NCBI RefSeq assembly: GCF_010731115.1
Contig: NZ_AP022616.1
Coordinates: 3,410,001 to 3,474,000 of the forward strand
DNA from: Mycolicibacterium phocaicum
GTDB taxonomy: Bacteria > Actinomycetota > Actinomycetes > Mycobacteriales > Mycobacteriaceae
DNA length: 64,000 nt
Reading direction: 5' to 3'
The notes below the pieces were generated by a model that saw nothing but the letters and a program-made list of their open reading frames with translations, was not told the origin of the DNA and made no database searches. The position numbers were made by a program, and so were the translations under genes. Position 1 is the first letter of the stretch. Every line of letters begins with the position of its first letter. Positions 16,834-29,036 of this stretch are shown one piece after another.

Positions 16834-19350
16834 TCAGCTCTTGGCGGGCGGGACGGTGGGCATGCCGATCGGCACCTTGCGGCCGTTGCGTTCGGTGAAC
16901 TCGATGGTCGGGTCGGCGACATCGGGAGCGTTGACGAACGAGACGAACTGCGACAGCTTCGCGCGGTCGTCCAGCACGCCCTTCCACTCGCAGGAGTAGC
17001 CGTCGACGTGCCGTTCCATGGCGGCTTCGAATTCGCTTGCCAGACCGAGAGAGTCGTTGCACACGACGTCGCGGACGTGGTCGAGGCCCATCTGGTCGAC
17101 CCAGGGGGCGGTGCGCTGCAGCCGGTCCGCGGTGCGGATGTAGAACATCAGGAACCGGTCGATGTAGCGGACGAGCGTCTCATCGTCGAGATCGCCGGCC
17201 AGCAGCTGCGCGTGGGCGGGCGTCATGCCGCCGTTGCCGCCGACGTACAGGTTCCAGCCGGTCTCGGTGGCGATGACGCCGACGTCCTTGCCGCGCGCCT
17301 CGGCGCATTCCCGGGCGCAGCCGGAGACGCCCATCTTGATCTTGTGCGGCGACCGCAGGCCGCGGTAGCGCAGCTCCAGATCGATGGCCATCTGCACCGA
17401 ATCCTGCTGTCCGTAGCGGCACCAGTCGCTACCGACACAGCTCTTGACGGTGCGCAGCGACTTGCCGTACGCCTGCCCGGATTCCATGCCGCCGTCGACC
17501 AGTCGCCGCCAGATTTCCGGCAGCTGGTCCACCCGCGCACCGAACATGTCGATGCGCTGGCCACCGGTGATCTTGGTGTAAAGGCCGAAGTCCCTGGCGA
17601 TCTCGCCGATCAGGATCAACTGCTCCGGCGTGATGTCCCCGCCCGGGACGCGCGGCACGACCGAGTAGCTGCCGTTCTTCTGGATGTTGGCCAGGAAGTG
17701 GTCGTTGGAGTCCTGCAGGGCGGCCTGTTCGCCGTCGAGGATGTGGCCGCTGCTGGTCGACGCCAGGATCGAGGCGATGGCGGGTTTGCAGATGTCGCAA
17801 CCCTTTCCGGTGCCGAACTTCTCGATCAGGCCGGAGAACTTCCGGATCTCGGTGGCCGAGATGATCTCGAAGAGCTCGGCCCGCGACTGCGGGAAGTGCT
17901 CGCACAGTGCCTTGGACTGCTCGACGCCCTGCGCTTCCAGCAGCTGCTTGAGCAGCGGAACACAAGAGCCGCAGGACGTTCCGGCCTTGGTGCAGGCCTT
18001 CAGGCCGGCGACGTCGGAGCAACCGCCTTCGATCGCACCGCACAGGTCGCCCTTGGTGACGTTGTTGCAGGAGCAGATCTGGGCGGCGTCGGGCAGGGCG
18101 CCCACACCGAGAGCGCTTGCGCCGTCACCGGAGCCGGCCGGGGCGATGAGCGCCAGCGGGTCGCCGGGCAGCGCCTCACCGACCATCGGGCGCAGCACAC
18201 CGTACGCCGACGCGTCGCCGACCAGGATGCCACCCAGCAGGGTCTGGGCATCGTCGGACAGCACCAGCTTGGCGTAGGTCTGCTTCACCGGGTCGTTGAC
18301 CACGACCTGCAGGCAGTCGGGCGTAACGCCCTGCGCGTCACCGAAACTCGCGACGTCGACGCCGAGTAGCTTCAGCTTGGTCGACATGTCGGCCTCGGGG
18401 AATTCGGCAGCGCCACCGAGCAGGCGGTCGGCGACCACCTCGGCGGTGGTGTAACCGGGGCCGACCAGGCCGTAGCACCGGCCCTCGACCGCCGCGACCT
18501 CACCGATTGCGTAGATGTCGGGATCGCTTGTCACACAGGACAGGTCCGTCAGGACGCCGCCGCGCTCGGCCAGCTCCAGGCCGGCGTCACGGGCCAGCTC
18601 GTCGCGCGGACGCACACCGGCGGCGAAGATGACCAGGCCGGCGTCGATCAGGGTGCCGTCGCTGAGCAGCACGCGGATGCCCTCGTCGAGCGGCTCGATG
18701 GCGTCGGTGCCGACATCCAGGTGCACCGAGATGCCCAGCTTGCCGATCATGCGGGCCAGCAGCGCACCGCCGGCGTCGTCGAGCTGCTGGTTCATCGGAC
18801 GGGGCGCCCGCTCGACGATGTGTGCCTGCATGCCGAACTGACGCAACGCATTCGCCGCTTCCAGACCGAGCAGACCACCACCGATGACGACACCGGTGTT
18901 GTTGCCGTGGTCGGCCGATCGCTGCATGGCGGCGCGGATGCCGTCGAGGTCGTCCAGGGTGCGGTAGACGAAGCAGCCGTCGAGTTGGTGGCCGGGCACC
19001 GGCGGCACGAAAGCGTAAGAGCCCGTGGCCAACACCAGTTTGTCGTACGCGATGCCGCGGCCCGACTCGGTCACCACCGTCTTGGTGGCGCGGTCGATAC
19101 CGCCGACCTTGTCGGCCAGCACGAGGTCGACGAGCCCGTCGCCGTCATAACCGTTGCCCGGCAGCGCCAGCTTCGACCGGTCCCAGTGCTCGGTGTAACC
19201 CGTGAGCCCCACCCGGTCATACGCGGCGTCCGCTTCTTCGGACAGCACTGTGATGCGCCATTGGCCCGCGGCATCCCGCGAGCGCAGCGCCTCGACGAGG
19301 CGGTGGCCGACCATTCCGTGGCCCACGACCACAAGGTTCTTCGCGTCCAT
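16834..19350 (-). CDS. nirB: assimilatory nitrite reductase large subunit
   Basis: An 838-residue NirB. Domains in order: FAD/NAD(P)-binding pyridine nucleotide reductase (GHGMVGHRLVEAL at 10-22, GGGLLGLEAANAL near 155), a BFD-type [2Fe-2S] region (CSCNNVTKGD, GTSCGSC, CDICKP, about 430-530), then the ferredoxin-like and siroheme/[4Fe-4S] domains. The cluster ligands follow the C-x5-C ... C-x3-C rule: Cys638, Cys644, Cys678 and Cys682. It reduces nitrite to ammonium using NADH. TACCTT lies seven bases before the ATG, so the transcript is probably leaderless. In mycobacteria the operon is usually under nitrogen control; no clear GlnR box was found by eye. Confidence 0.96.
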   Translation of the reverse strand: MDAKNLVVVGHGMVGHRLVEALRSRDAAGQWRITVLSEEADAAYDRVGLTGYTEHWDRSKLALPGNGYDGDGLVDLVLADKVGGIDRATKTVVTESGRGIAYDKLVLATGSYAFVPPVPGHQLDGCFVYRTLDDLDGIRAAMQRSADHGNNTGVVIGGGLLGLEAANALRQFGMQAHIVERAPRPMNQQLDDAGGALLARMIGKLGISVHLDVGTDAIEPLDEGIRVLLSDGTLIDAGLVIFAAGVRPRDELARDAGLELAERGGVLTDLSCVTSDPDIYAIGEVAAVEGRCYGLVGPGYTTAEVVADRLLGGAAEFPEADMSTKLKLLGVDVASFGDAQGVTPDCLQVVVNDPVKQTYAKLVLSDDAQTLLGGILVGDASAYGVLRPMVGEALPGDPLALIAPAGSGDGASALGVGALPDAAQICSCNNVTKGDLCGAIEGGCSDVAGLKACTKAGTSCGSCVPLLKQLLEAQGVEQSKALCEHFPQSRAELFEIISATEIRKFSGLIEKFGTGKGCDICKPAIASILASTSSGHILDGEQAALQDSNDHFLANIQKNGSYSVVPRVPGGDITPEQLILIGEIARDFGLYTKITGGQRIDMFGARVDQLPEIWRRLVDGGMESGQAYGKSLRTVKSCVGSDWCRYGQQDSVQMAIDLELRYRGLRSPHKIKMGVSGCARECAEARGKDVGVIATETGWNLYVGGNGGMTPAHAQLLAGDLDDETLVRYIDRFLMFYIRTADRLQRTAPWVDQMGLDHVRDVVCNDSLGLASEFEAAMERHVDGYSCEWKGVLDDRAKLSQFVSFVNAPDVADPTIEFTERNGRKVPIGMPTVPPAKS

Positions 19351-19357
19351 GCCCCAA

Positions 19358-19363
19358 AAGGTA
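19358..19363 (-). promoter_or_regulatory. -10 box of nirBD, leaderless start
   Basis: TACCTT on the minus strand fits TANNNT and ends seven bases before the nirB ATG. Confidence 0.45.
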
Positions 19364-19477
19364 GGGAGCCGATATTGCGAATTGTTTTGCCGCGTGTGAA
19401 TCGACCGTCACGCTCTTCTCACAGGCCTCGGCAAACGCCCGTGAAGTGAGTGGTCCGGGTCACAGACCTGCGGAAAG

Positions 19478-19888
19478 CTACCCGACGCCGGCGGGCGGGA
19501 CCGTGGTCGCCGTCGTGTACGGGTTGTAGATCGTGGTCGTGGTGGTGGTCGTCCCGTAACCGGACGTGCTCGACGGCGTGTACGTGCTGGTGGTCGTCGA
19601 CGTATCGTCCGTCGTCGACGTCTCCGACGTGCTTTCCGTCGTCGTCGTTGTCGTCGTCGTGGTTGTGGTCGTCGTCGTGGTGGTGGTTCGGGTCGTCGTC
19701 CGCTTGGTGGTCGGATACGTCGTCAGCACGGTGGAGTCACCGACGGGACCCGACGGCTGCTCGGACTCCTCGGAGGTCTGGACCACCTGGTAGATGAGGA
19801 TGATCAGCAGGATCGCGGCGGCAACGCCGGCGGCCCACCACAATCCGTAGTTTTCGTCGGCACCGCGCTCGTGCTCGGAGTCGCTCAC
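19478..19888 (-). CDS. Thr-rich single-pass membrane protein
   Basis: A 136-residue protein: a charged N-terminus, one membrane helix (LWWAAGVAAAILLIILIYQVV, about residues 16-36), then an extracytoplasmic tail that is mostly threonine, including an unbroken run of 17 (around residues 66-83), and ends in Thr/Ser/Tyr/Pro-rich sequence. Such tails in mycobacteria are often O-mannosylated and span the wall; that is an inference. The GTG start overlaps the stop of the upstream enzyme gene (GTGA). The ACN codon run makes a low-complexity tract at about 19630-19690 that is prone to length change. Function is unknown. Confidence 0.7.
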   Translation of the reverse strand: MSDSEHERGADENYGLWWAAGVAAAILLIILIYQVVQTSEESEQPSGPVGDSTVLTTYPTTKRTTTRTTTTTTTTTTTTTTTTTESTSETSTTDDTSTTTSTYTPSSTSGYGTTTTTTTIYNPYTTATTVPPAGVG

Positions 19889-20643
19889 TGCCACCGCGCC
19901 AGCATGTCGGCGGCCACCGTGCCCAGAGCCCGCTGCAGGAACGGCCCGAAGCTGATGCGGCCGACGCCTAGCGGACCGAAGGACGCGGGATCGTCGGACT
20001 CCGGGATCGCGATGGCGTTGATCGGCAACGGCAGGTCGGCGGCCAGCCGGCGATAGGTGTCGTCGTCGTGGCGGCCCACCGGATACAGCGAGTCGGCCCC
20101 GGCATTGGCGCACAGCTTCAGGCGCTGCACAGCGCGCTCGTACCGGTCGGCTTCGTCGCCGATCTGGCGCAGGAACAGGTCGGTGCGGGCGTTGATCACC
20201 ACGTGGACGCCGGAAGCGTCTGCCGCCCTGCGCAATTCACCGACCAGGTCGGCGTGCTCCTGCGCGTCGCGGATGCGGCCACCGTCCTTGTGCACGGTGT
20301 CCTCGATGTTCAGGCCGACGGCGCCCGCGGCCAGCAGTCCGGAGATCAGACGGCTCGGGGCCTCACCGTAACCGGATTCGATGTCGACGGACACCGGCAC
20401 GTCGACGGCCGCGGTGATCTGGCTGACGCGCGTGGTGAGGTCGTCGAACGACATGCCCTCGCCGTCGGGCTTGCCGACCGAGTCGGCGACGGGGTGGCTA
20501 CCGACCGTCAGCGCGGCGAATCCGGCGGAAACCGCGAGCGTTGCCGACCAGGCGTCCCACACGGTCGGCAGGACGACCGGATTTCCCGGCTGGTGCAGGG
20601 CCAATAGAGCTTCGGCGCGCTGCGCCAGAACCGCGTCGGACAT
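19885..20643 (-). CDS. isocitrate lyase / PEP mutase family enzyme
   Basis: A 252-residue TIM-barrel enzyme of the PEP mutase/isocitrate lyase superfamily. Visible motifs are VLPTVWDAWSATLAVSAGFAALTVGS (residues about 24-50), the metal-binding DIESGYGEA (about 92-100), GLNIEDTVHKDGG (about 115-128) and VINARTDLFLRQ. The catalytic KKCGH loop of true isocitrate lyase is absent, as in the short 2-methylisocitrate-lyase-like or oxaloacetate-decarboxylase-like subgroup, so a C-C lyase acting on a small organic acid is likely but the substrate is open. I start at the ATG at 20643, with TACGGT six bases upstream. It is coupled to the Thr-rich membrane protein by a 4-base overlap. Confidence 0.85.
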   Translation of the reverse strand: MSDAVLAQRAEALLALHQPGNPVVLPTVWDAWSATLAVSAGFAALTVGSHPVADSVGKPDGEGMSFDDLTTRVSQITAAVDVPVSVDIESGYGEAPSRLISGLLAAGAVGLNIEDTVHKDGGRIRDAQEHADLVGELRRAADASGVHVVINARTDLFLRQIGDEADRYERAVQRLKLCANAGADSLYPVGRHDDDTYRRLAADLPLPINAIAIPESDDPASFGPLGVGRISFGPFLQRALGTVAADMLARWQ

Positions 20644-20649
20644 GGTCAC

Positions 20650-20655
20650 ACCGTA
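20650..20655 (-). promoter_or_regulatory. -10 box of the PEP-mutase-family gene, leaderless start
   Basis: TACGGT on the minus strand fits TANNNT and ends six bases before the ATG at 20643. Confidence 0.45.
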
Positions 20656-20788
20656 CCGACAGCCACTGCGGCGACATGCCGACACCGTCCCGACAAACGT
20701 GACCTGTCTCACTTTCATCTCCGGATCTGACTAGCATCCGGTGTCGTACTGTGATTTATGACACCCTTCAGCCCAAGGAGGTCGCACG

Positions 20789-21076
20789 ATGTCCACCACC
20801 ACTGAGCTCACCGAACTGCACGAGTTGATCGGCAGTTTGCGCCGGTCCGTCAGCTCGCTGGCCGCCAAATACGGGGACTCCCCCGCCACCCGCCGCATCG
20901 CGAATGACGCCGAGCGCCTGGCCGTCGACATCGAGCGGCTGGACATCGACATCGAAGAACTGGAATTCAGCCGCGGCATCAAGCAGCAGGGCCCGGCCAA
21001 GGAAAAGATCGTGATCCCTGACCACGACTACTCCAGCGAGTTCTGGCACGACCACGACGGTGGCGTCGGCGGCTGA
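20789..21076 (+). CDS. small conserved protein at the head of the sdh1 operon
   Basis: A 95-residue soluble, acidic protein with two helices (TELTELHELIGSLRRSVSSLAAKYGDSPATRRIANDAERL, then DIERLDIDIEELE) and a C-terminal KIVIPDHDYSSEFWHDHD. It matches my memory of M. tuberculosis Rv0250c, which sits next to the Sdh1 genes in the same order. A strong AAGGAGG lies seven bases before the ATG, and TACTGT near 20747-20752 may be the operon -10 box. Function is unknown; constant linkage to Sdh1 suggests an assembly or regulatory role. Confidence 0.8.
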   Translation: MSTTTELTELHELIGSLRRSVSSLAAKYGDSPATRRIANDAERLAVDIERLDIDIEELEFSRGIKQQGPAKEKIVIPDHDYSSEFWHDHDGGVGG

Positions 21077-21172
21077 CCGACATGGGCACGACGGACCGTC
21101 GTGCCCATCACCGGCCCGTACCCACAACTTCATAGGTAGACCCTGCCCCCAACCGAAATCGAGGCTGTCTTC

Positions 21173-22000
21173 GTGAGCGCACCCGCCGCCAACCGTCCCG
21201 GGACCGGCGTCTTCTCCCCCACTCGTGCGCAGATACCGCAGCGCACCCTGCGGACCGATAACTGGCTCAAATCCCCGATTCTCATCGACCTGGGTTTCGC
21301 CGCGTTCGTCATCTACGCGACGGTGCGCGCCTTCCAGCGGGACCACTTCTACGTCGCGGACTACCACTACCTGACGCCGTTCTACTCGCCGTGTCTGAGC
21401 GTCAAGTGCGGTGCGGCCAGCGAGTTCTGGCCCCAGATCCTGCCGGCCGACGGACCGCTGTCACTGCTTCCCTTCGCGGCGCTGTCCCTGCCGTTCCTGC
21501 TGCTGTTCCGGCTGACGTGCTACTACTACCGCGGCGCCTACTACCGCACGGTGTGGCAGTCCCCGACGGCCTGCGCCGTCGCCGAACCGCACGCCAAGTA
21601 CACCGGCGAGACGCGGTTCCCGCTGATCATCCAGAACACCCACCGCTACTTCTTCTACATCGCCGGCATCATCTCGGTGATCAACACATACGACGCGATC
21701 ATCGCCTTCCAATCGCCACAGGGCTTCGGCTTCGGCCTGGGCAACATCGTCTTGCTCGTCAACGTCGTGATGCTCTGGGTGTACACGCTGTCCTGCCACT
21801 CCTGCCGCCACGTCACGGGTGGCCGGCTCAAGCACTTCTCGAAACACCCTGTGCGGTACTGGATTTGGACGCAGGTCAGCAAGCTCAACACCCGGCACAA
21901 GTTGTACGCCTGGATCACCCTCGGCACGCTGATGTTCACGGACTTCTACGTGATGGCGGTGTCGGCCGGGTGGTGGGGCGACCTGCGCTTCGTGGGATGA
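21173..22000 (+). CDS. succinate dehydrogenase (Sdh1) membrane anchor subunit
   Basis: A 275-residue membrane protein with about five helices, the Rv0249c-type cytochrome b/anchor subunit of mycobacterial Sdh1. It anchors the flavoprotein and iron-sulfur subunits and passes electrons to menaquinone. Histidines in the second and fourth helical regions (YHYLTPFYSPCLSVKCGAASEFW, NTHRYFFYIAGIISV, SCHSCRHVTGG) are candidates for heme or quinone sites. It starts at a GTG with GAGG about nine bases upstream. It differs in size and sequence from the SdhC/SdhD pair of classical Sdh2, as expected for this class. Confidence 0.88.
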   Translation: MSAPAANRPGTGVFSPTRAQIPQRTLRTDNWLKSPILIDLGFAAFVIYATVRAFQRDHFYVADYHYLTPFYSPCLSVKCGAASEFWPQILPADGPLSLLPFAALSLPFLLLFRLTCYYYRGAYYRTVWQSPTACAVAEPHAKYTGETRFPLIIQNTHRYFFYIAGIISVINTYDAIIAFQSPQGFGFGLGNIVLLVNVVMLWVYTLSCHSCRHVTGGRLKHFSKHPVRYWIWTQVSKLNTRHKLYAWITLGTLMFTDFYVMAVSAGWWGDLRFVG

Positions 22001-22026
22001 GCTTCGTGGTCAACGAAACGTTCTGA
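21997..22026 (+). CDS. 9-codon reading frame overlapping the Sdh1 anchor stop
   Basis: The sequence ATGA at the anchor stop opens a frame encoding MSFVVNETF and ending at 22026, 36 bases before sdhA. It could be a translational relay between the two genes or meaningless. No ribosome binding site of its own is evident. Confidence 0.2.
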   Translation: MSFVVNETF

Positions 22027-22062
22027 TTTTCAACGCTATTCACGACAATTTGGAGTTATTTC

Positions 22063-23967
22063 ATGGCTGAACTCGAACGGCACGAATACGACGTCGTCGT
22101 AATCGGAGCCGGCGGGGCGGGGTTGCGTGCGGTCATCGAGGCCCGGGAGCAGGGCCTGCGGGTCGCGGTGGTGTGTAAGTCGTTGTTCGGCAAGGCCCAC
22201 ACCGTCATGGCCGAAGGCGGCTGCGCCGCCTCGATGCGCAACGCGAACTCCAAGGACAGCTGGCAGGTGCACTTCGGTGACACCATGCGCGGCGGCAAGT
22301 TCCTGAACAACTGGCGCATGGCCGAGCTGCACGCCCGCGAAGCACCGGACCGCGTGTGGGAGCTGGAGACCTACGGTGCGCTGTTCGACCGCACCAAGGA
22401 CGGCCGGATCAGCCAGCGCAACTTCGGTGGCCACACGTACCCGCGGCTGGCGCACGTCGGTGACCGCACCGGCCTGGAGATCATCCGCACCATGCAGCAG
22501 AAGATCGTCTCGCTGCAGCAGGAGGATTTCGCCGAGACGGGTGACTACGAGGCCCGCATCAAGGTGTTCCACGAGTGCACCATCACCGAGCTGGTGAAGG
22601 ACGGCGACCGTATCGCCGGCGCGTTCGGCTACTGGCGCGAGTCGGGCCGCTTCGTGCTGTTCGAGGCACCGGCCGTGGTGCTGGCCACCGGCGGCATCGG
22701 CAAGTCGTTCAAGGTGTCGTCGAACTCCTGGGAGTACACCGGCGACGGGCACGCCCTCGCACTGCGGGCCGGCGCGACGCTGATCAACATGGAGTTCATC
22801 CAGTTCCACCCGACGGGCATGGTCTGGCCGCCCTCGGTGAAGGGCATCCTCGTCACCGAGGGTGTGCGCGGCGACGGCGGAGTGCTCAAGAACTCCGAGG
22901 GCAAGCGCTTCATGTTCGACTACATCCCCTCGGTGTTCAAAGGCCAGTACGCCGAGACCGAGGAAGAAGCCGACCAGTGGCTCAAGGACAACGACTCCGC
23001 CCGGCGCACCCCTGACCTGCTGCCGCGCGACGAGGTGGCACGCGCCATCAACTCCGAGGTCAAGGCCGGTCGCGGCACCCCGCACGGTGGCGTCTACCTC
23101 GACATCGCCTCGCGCATCCCGACCGAAGAGATCAAGAAGCGCCTGCCGTCGATGTACCACCAGTTCATGGAGCTGGCCGAGGTCGACATCACCAAGGACG
23201 AGATGGAGGTCGGTCCGACCTGCCACTACGTCATGGGTGGCATCGAGGTCGACCCCGACACCGGCGCGGCCCGGACGCCCGGCCTGTTCGCCGCGGGCGA
23301 GTGCTCGGGCGGTATGCACGGCTCCAACCGGCTCGGCGGTAACTCCCTGAGCGACCTGCTGGTGTTCGGCCGGCGCGCCGGTCTCGGTGCCGCGCAGTAC
23401 GTGAAAGCGCTGCCGGCGCGGCCCGTCGTCTCCGATGAGGCGCTGACCACCGCCGCGCGGGAGGCACTGGAGCCGTTCGACGAGCACGTCGGCGCCGAGA
23501 ACCCGTACACCCTGCACACCGAGTTGCAGCAGTCGATGAACGACCTGGTCGGCATCATCCGCACCAAGGAAGAGATCGAGCAGGCGCTGCTCAAGCTCGA
23601 CGACCTCAAGCGCCGGATGCACAACGTCACCGTCGAGGGCCACCGGCAGTTCAACCCCGGTTGGCACCTGGCCATCGACATGCGCAACATGCTGCTCGTC
23701 AGCGAGTGCGTCGCCAAGGCCGCGCTGGCCCGCACCGAGAGCCGCGGCGGCCACACCCGTGACGACTACCCCGAGATGAGCGCCGACTGGCGCAACATCC
23801 TGCTGGTGTGCAGCGCCGGCGGTGGCGACCCGATCGTCCCCGACGTGACCGTCACCCCCGAGCAGCAGGTGCCCATGCCCGCCGAACTGCTCGCCTGCTT
23901 CGAGCTGTCCGAGCTCGAGAAGTACTACACCGACGCCGAACTGGCCGCCCATCCGGAACGGAGCTAG
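22063..23967 (+). CDS. sdhA: succinate dehydrogenase (Sdh1) flavoprotein subunit
   Basis: A 634-residue FAD-containing catalytic subunit. The dinucleotide fold is VVVIGAGGAGLRAVIEA (residues 11-27), and His46 in GKAHTVMAEGG is the expected covalent FAD attachment site. Substrate-site motifs are QFHPTGMVWPP, the HGGVYLD/GPTCHYVMGGIEVD block and the GLFAAGECSGGMHGSNRLGGNSLSDLLVFG signature. It oxidises succinate to fumarate on the cytoplasmic face. Rv0248c is the remembered equivalent. The gene lies 2 bases before sdhB and 62 bases after the anchor gene. Confidence 0.95.
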   Translation: MAELERHEYDVVVIGAGGAGLRAVIEAREQGLRVAVVCKSLFGKAHTVMAEGGCAASMRNANSKDSWQVHFGDTMRGGKFLNNWRMAELHAREAPDRVWELETYGALFDRTKDGRISQRNFGGHTYPRLAHVGDRTGLEIIRTMQQKIVSLQQEDFAETGDYEARIKVFHECTITELVKDGDRIAGAFGYWRESGRFVLFEAPAVVLATGGIGKSFKVSSNSWEYTGDGHALALRAGATLINMEFIQFHPTGMVWPPSVKGILVTEGVRGDGGVLKNSEGKRFMFDYIPSVFKGQYAETEEEADQWLKDNDSARRTPDLLPRDEVARAINSEVKAGRGTPHGGVYLDIASRIPTEEIKKRLPSMYHQFMELAEVDITKDEMEVGPTCHYVMGGIEVDPDTGAARTPGLFAAGECSGGMHGSNRLGGNSLSDLLVFGRRAGLGAAQYVKALPARPVVSDEALTTAAREALEPFDEHVGAENPYTLHTELQQSMNDLVGIIRTKEEIEQALLKLDDLKRRMHNVTVEGHRQFNPGWHLAIDMRNMLLVSECVAKAALARTESRGGHTRDDYPEMSADWRNILLVCSAGGGDPIVPDVTVTPEQQVPMPAELLACFELSELEKYYTDAELAAHPERS

Positions 23968-23969
23968 CG

Positions 23970-24722
23970 ATGAGCAACAGCTACCAAGCCAATCTGCGGG
24001 TCTGGCGCGGGGACGACACCAGCGGCGGTCTCGACGACTTCAAGGTCGAGGTCAACGACGGTGAGGTGGTGCTCGACATCATCCACCGCATCCAGGCCAC
24101 GCAGGCCCCGGACCTCGCGGTGCGGTGGAACTGCAAGGCCGGCAAGTGCGGCTCGTGTTCGGCGGAGGTCAACGGCCGTCCCCGGCTGATGTGCATGACG
24201 CGCATGTCGACGTTCGACCCGGCCGAGACCGTCACCATCACCCCGCTGCGGGCGTTCCCGATCATGCGCGACCTCGTCACCGACGTGTCGTTCAACTACG
24301 AAAAGGCGCGCCAGATCCCGTCTTTCGCGCCGCCGAAGGACCTCAAACCCGGCGAGTACCGGATGCAGCAGGAGGATGTCGAGCGGTCGCAGGAGTTCCG
24401 CAAGTGCATCGAGTGCTTCCTGTGCCAGAACACCTGCCACGTGGTGCGCGACCACGAGGAGAACAAGCAGGCGTTCGCCGGACCGCGCTTCCTGATGCGG
24501 GTGGCCGAGCTGGACATGCATCCTTTGGACACGCTCGACCGCAAGGACATGGCACAGGACGAGTTCGGCCTGGGCTACTGCAACATCACCAAGTGCTGCA
24601 CCGAGGTCTGCCCCGAACACATCAAGATCACCGACAACGCGCTTATCCCGATGAAGGAGCGCGTCGCCGACCGCAAGTACGACCCCATCGTCTGGCTGGG
24701 GAACAAGCTCTTCCGGAGGTAG
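23970..24722 (+). CDS. sdhB: succinate dehydrogenase (Sdh1) iron-sulfur subunit
   Basis: A 250-residue subunit carrying the electron relay. The [2Fe-2S] ligands are Cys55, Cys60, Cys63 and Cys75 (CKAGKCGSC...C); the C-terminal ferredoxin-like part has CIECFLCQNTC (Cys146/149/152/156) and CNITKCCTEVCP (Cys204 to 214) for the [4Fe-4S] and [3Fe-4S] clusters. I start at the ATG at 23970, two bases after sdhA; the long upstream extension in this frame is antisense-free noise inside sdhA. A large inverted repeat follows the stop. Confidence 0.95.
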   Translation: MSNSYQANLRVWRGDDTSGGLDDFKVEVNDGEVVLDIIHRIQATQAPDLAVRWNCKAGKCGSCSAEVNGRPRLMCMTRMSTFDPAETVTITPLRAFPIMRDLVTDVSFNYEKARQIPSFAPPKDLKPGEYRMQQEDVERSQEFRKCIECFLCQNTCHVVRDHEENKQAFAGPRFLMRVAELDMHPLDTLDRKDMAQDEFGLGYCNITKCCTEVCPEHIKITDNALIPMKERVADRKYDPIVWLGNKLFRR

Positions 24723-24753
24723 GGCAGGTCCCGGGCGTGTCGCCGCCTCCTGA

Positions 24754-24822
24754 CATGTTCGATCTGAAGCCGTCAACTTTCCTTGACGGTCAAGGAAAGT
24801 TGACGCCTCTGACCCGAACATG
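24754..24822. repeat. nested inverted repeat after sdhB
   Basis: Inner arms 24771-24787 and 24789-24805 are perfect 17-base complements about a single central base. Outer arms CATGTTCG (24754-24761) and CGAACATG (24815-24822) are also perfect. It begins 31 bases after the sdhB stop. It could terminate the sdh1 operon, although there is no U-tract, or protect the mRNA 3' end. Confidence 0.65.
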
Positions 24823-24935
24823 CCAAGAGAGTCCGGCCGGTCCGGCAGTTCGGCTTCACATGCAGATCAGGCGGGGACGGCGATGTTTCGGCGTAGGCTC
24901 GGAAGGGCAGCCAATCCGTGACGAAAGGCAGCCAG

Positions 24936-25097
24936 ATGGGCCAATCAGAAACGCACAGCGTCAACGACATTCGGACCGCCATCCGCGAGCTTTCCCTGCG
25001 CGCCGAACTGGCCCGTAAGGAAGGGCGGCCCGACGACGCCGCCGAACTCGAGGCGCGGGTCGCGAAGTATCGGCAGGAACTGGCCGCCAAGCCCTGA
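24936..25097 (+). CDS. small helical protein of unknown function
   Basis: A 53-residue protein with an almost entirely helical, charged sequence (VNDIRTAIRELSLRAELA, then PDDAAELEARVAKYRQELAAK). A GAAAGG lies upstream of the ATG at 24936. It ends directly before a strong hairpin at 25100-25148. The regular charge pattern suggests a short coiled coil. Function is unknown. Confidence 0.6.
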   Translation: MGQSETHSVNDIRTAIRELSLRAELARKEGRPDDAAELEARVAKYRQELAAKP

Positions 25098-25099
25098 GG

Positions 25100-25148
25100 G
25101 ATTTGTGCACGATTTTCCGCGCCACCCGCGAAAAATCGTGCACAAATC
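25100..25148. terminator. hairpin between convergent genes
   Basis: Arms 25100-25121 and 25127-25148 pair in 21 of 22 positions around a 5-base loop, between the convergent 53-residue gene and the flavin reductase-like gene. T- and A-rich stretches lie inside the stem and not after it. It is probably a bidirectional terminator. Confidence 0.65.
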
Positions 25149-25156
25149 GCCAGGTT

Positions 25157-29000
<3,844 letters not shown>

Positions 29001-29036
29001 CCGGCCATCCTGACATACGCGCACCGCGTCAGGTGC

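Noticed and set aside
19364..19477. Possible GlnR box upstream of nirB (AC and AAC elements)
   Set aside because: The AC-to-AAC spacing is 9 or 7 bases and not the 8 of the GlnR consensus, so I do not call it.
19630..19690. Short tandem repeat that could suggest a CRISPR or minisatellite
   Set aside because: It is the ACN codon run of the Thr-rich protein. There are no spacers, and I found no CRISPR array anywhere in the window.
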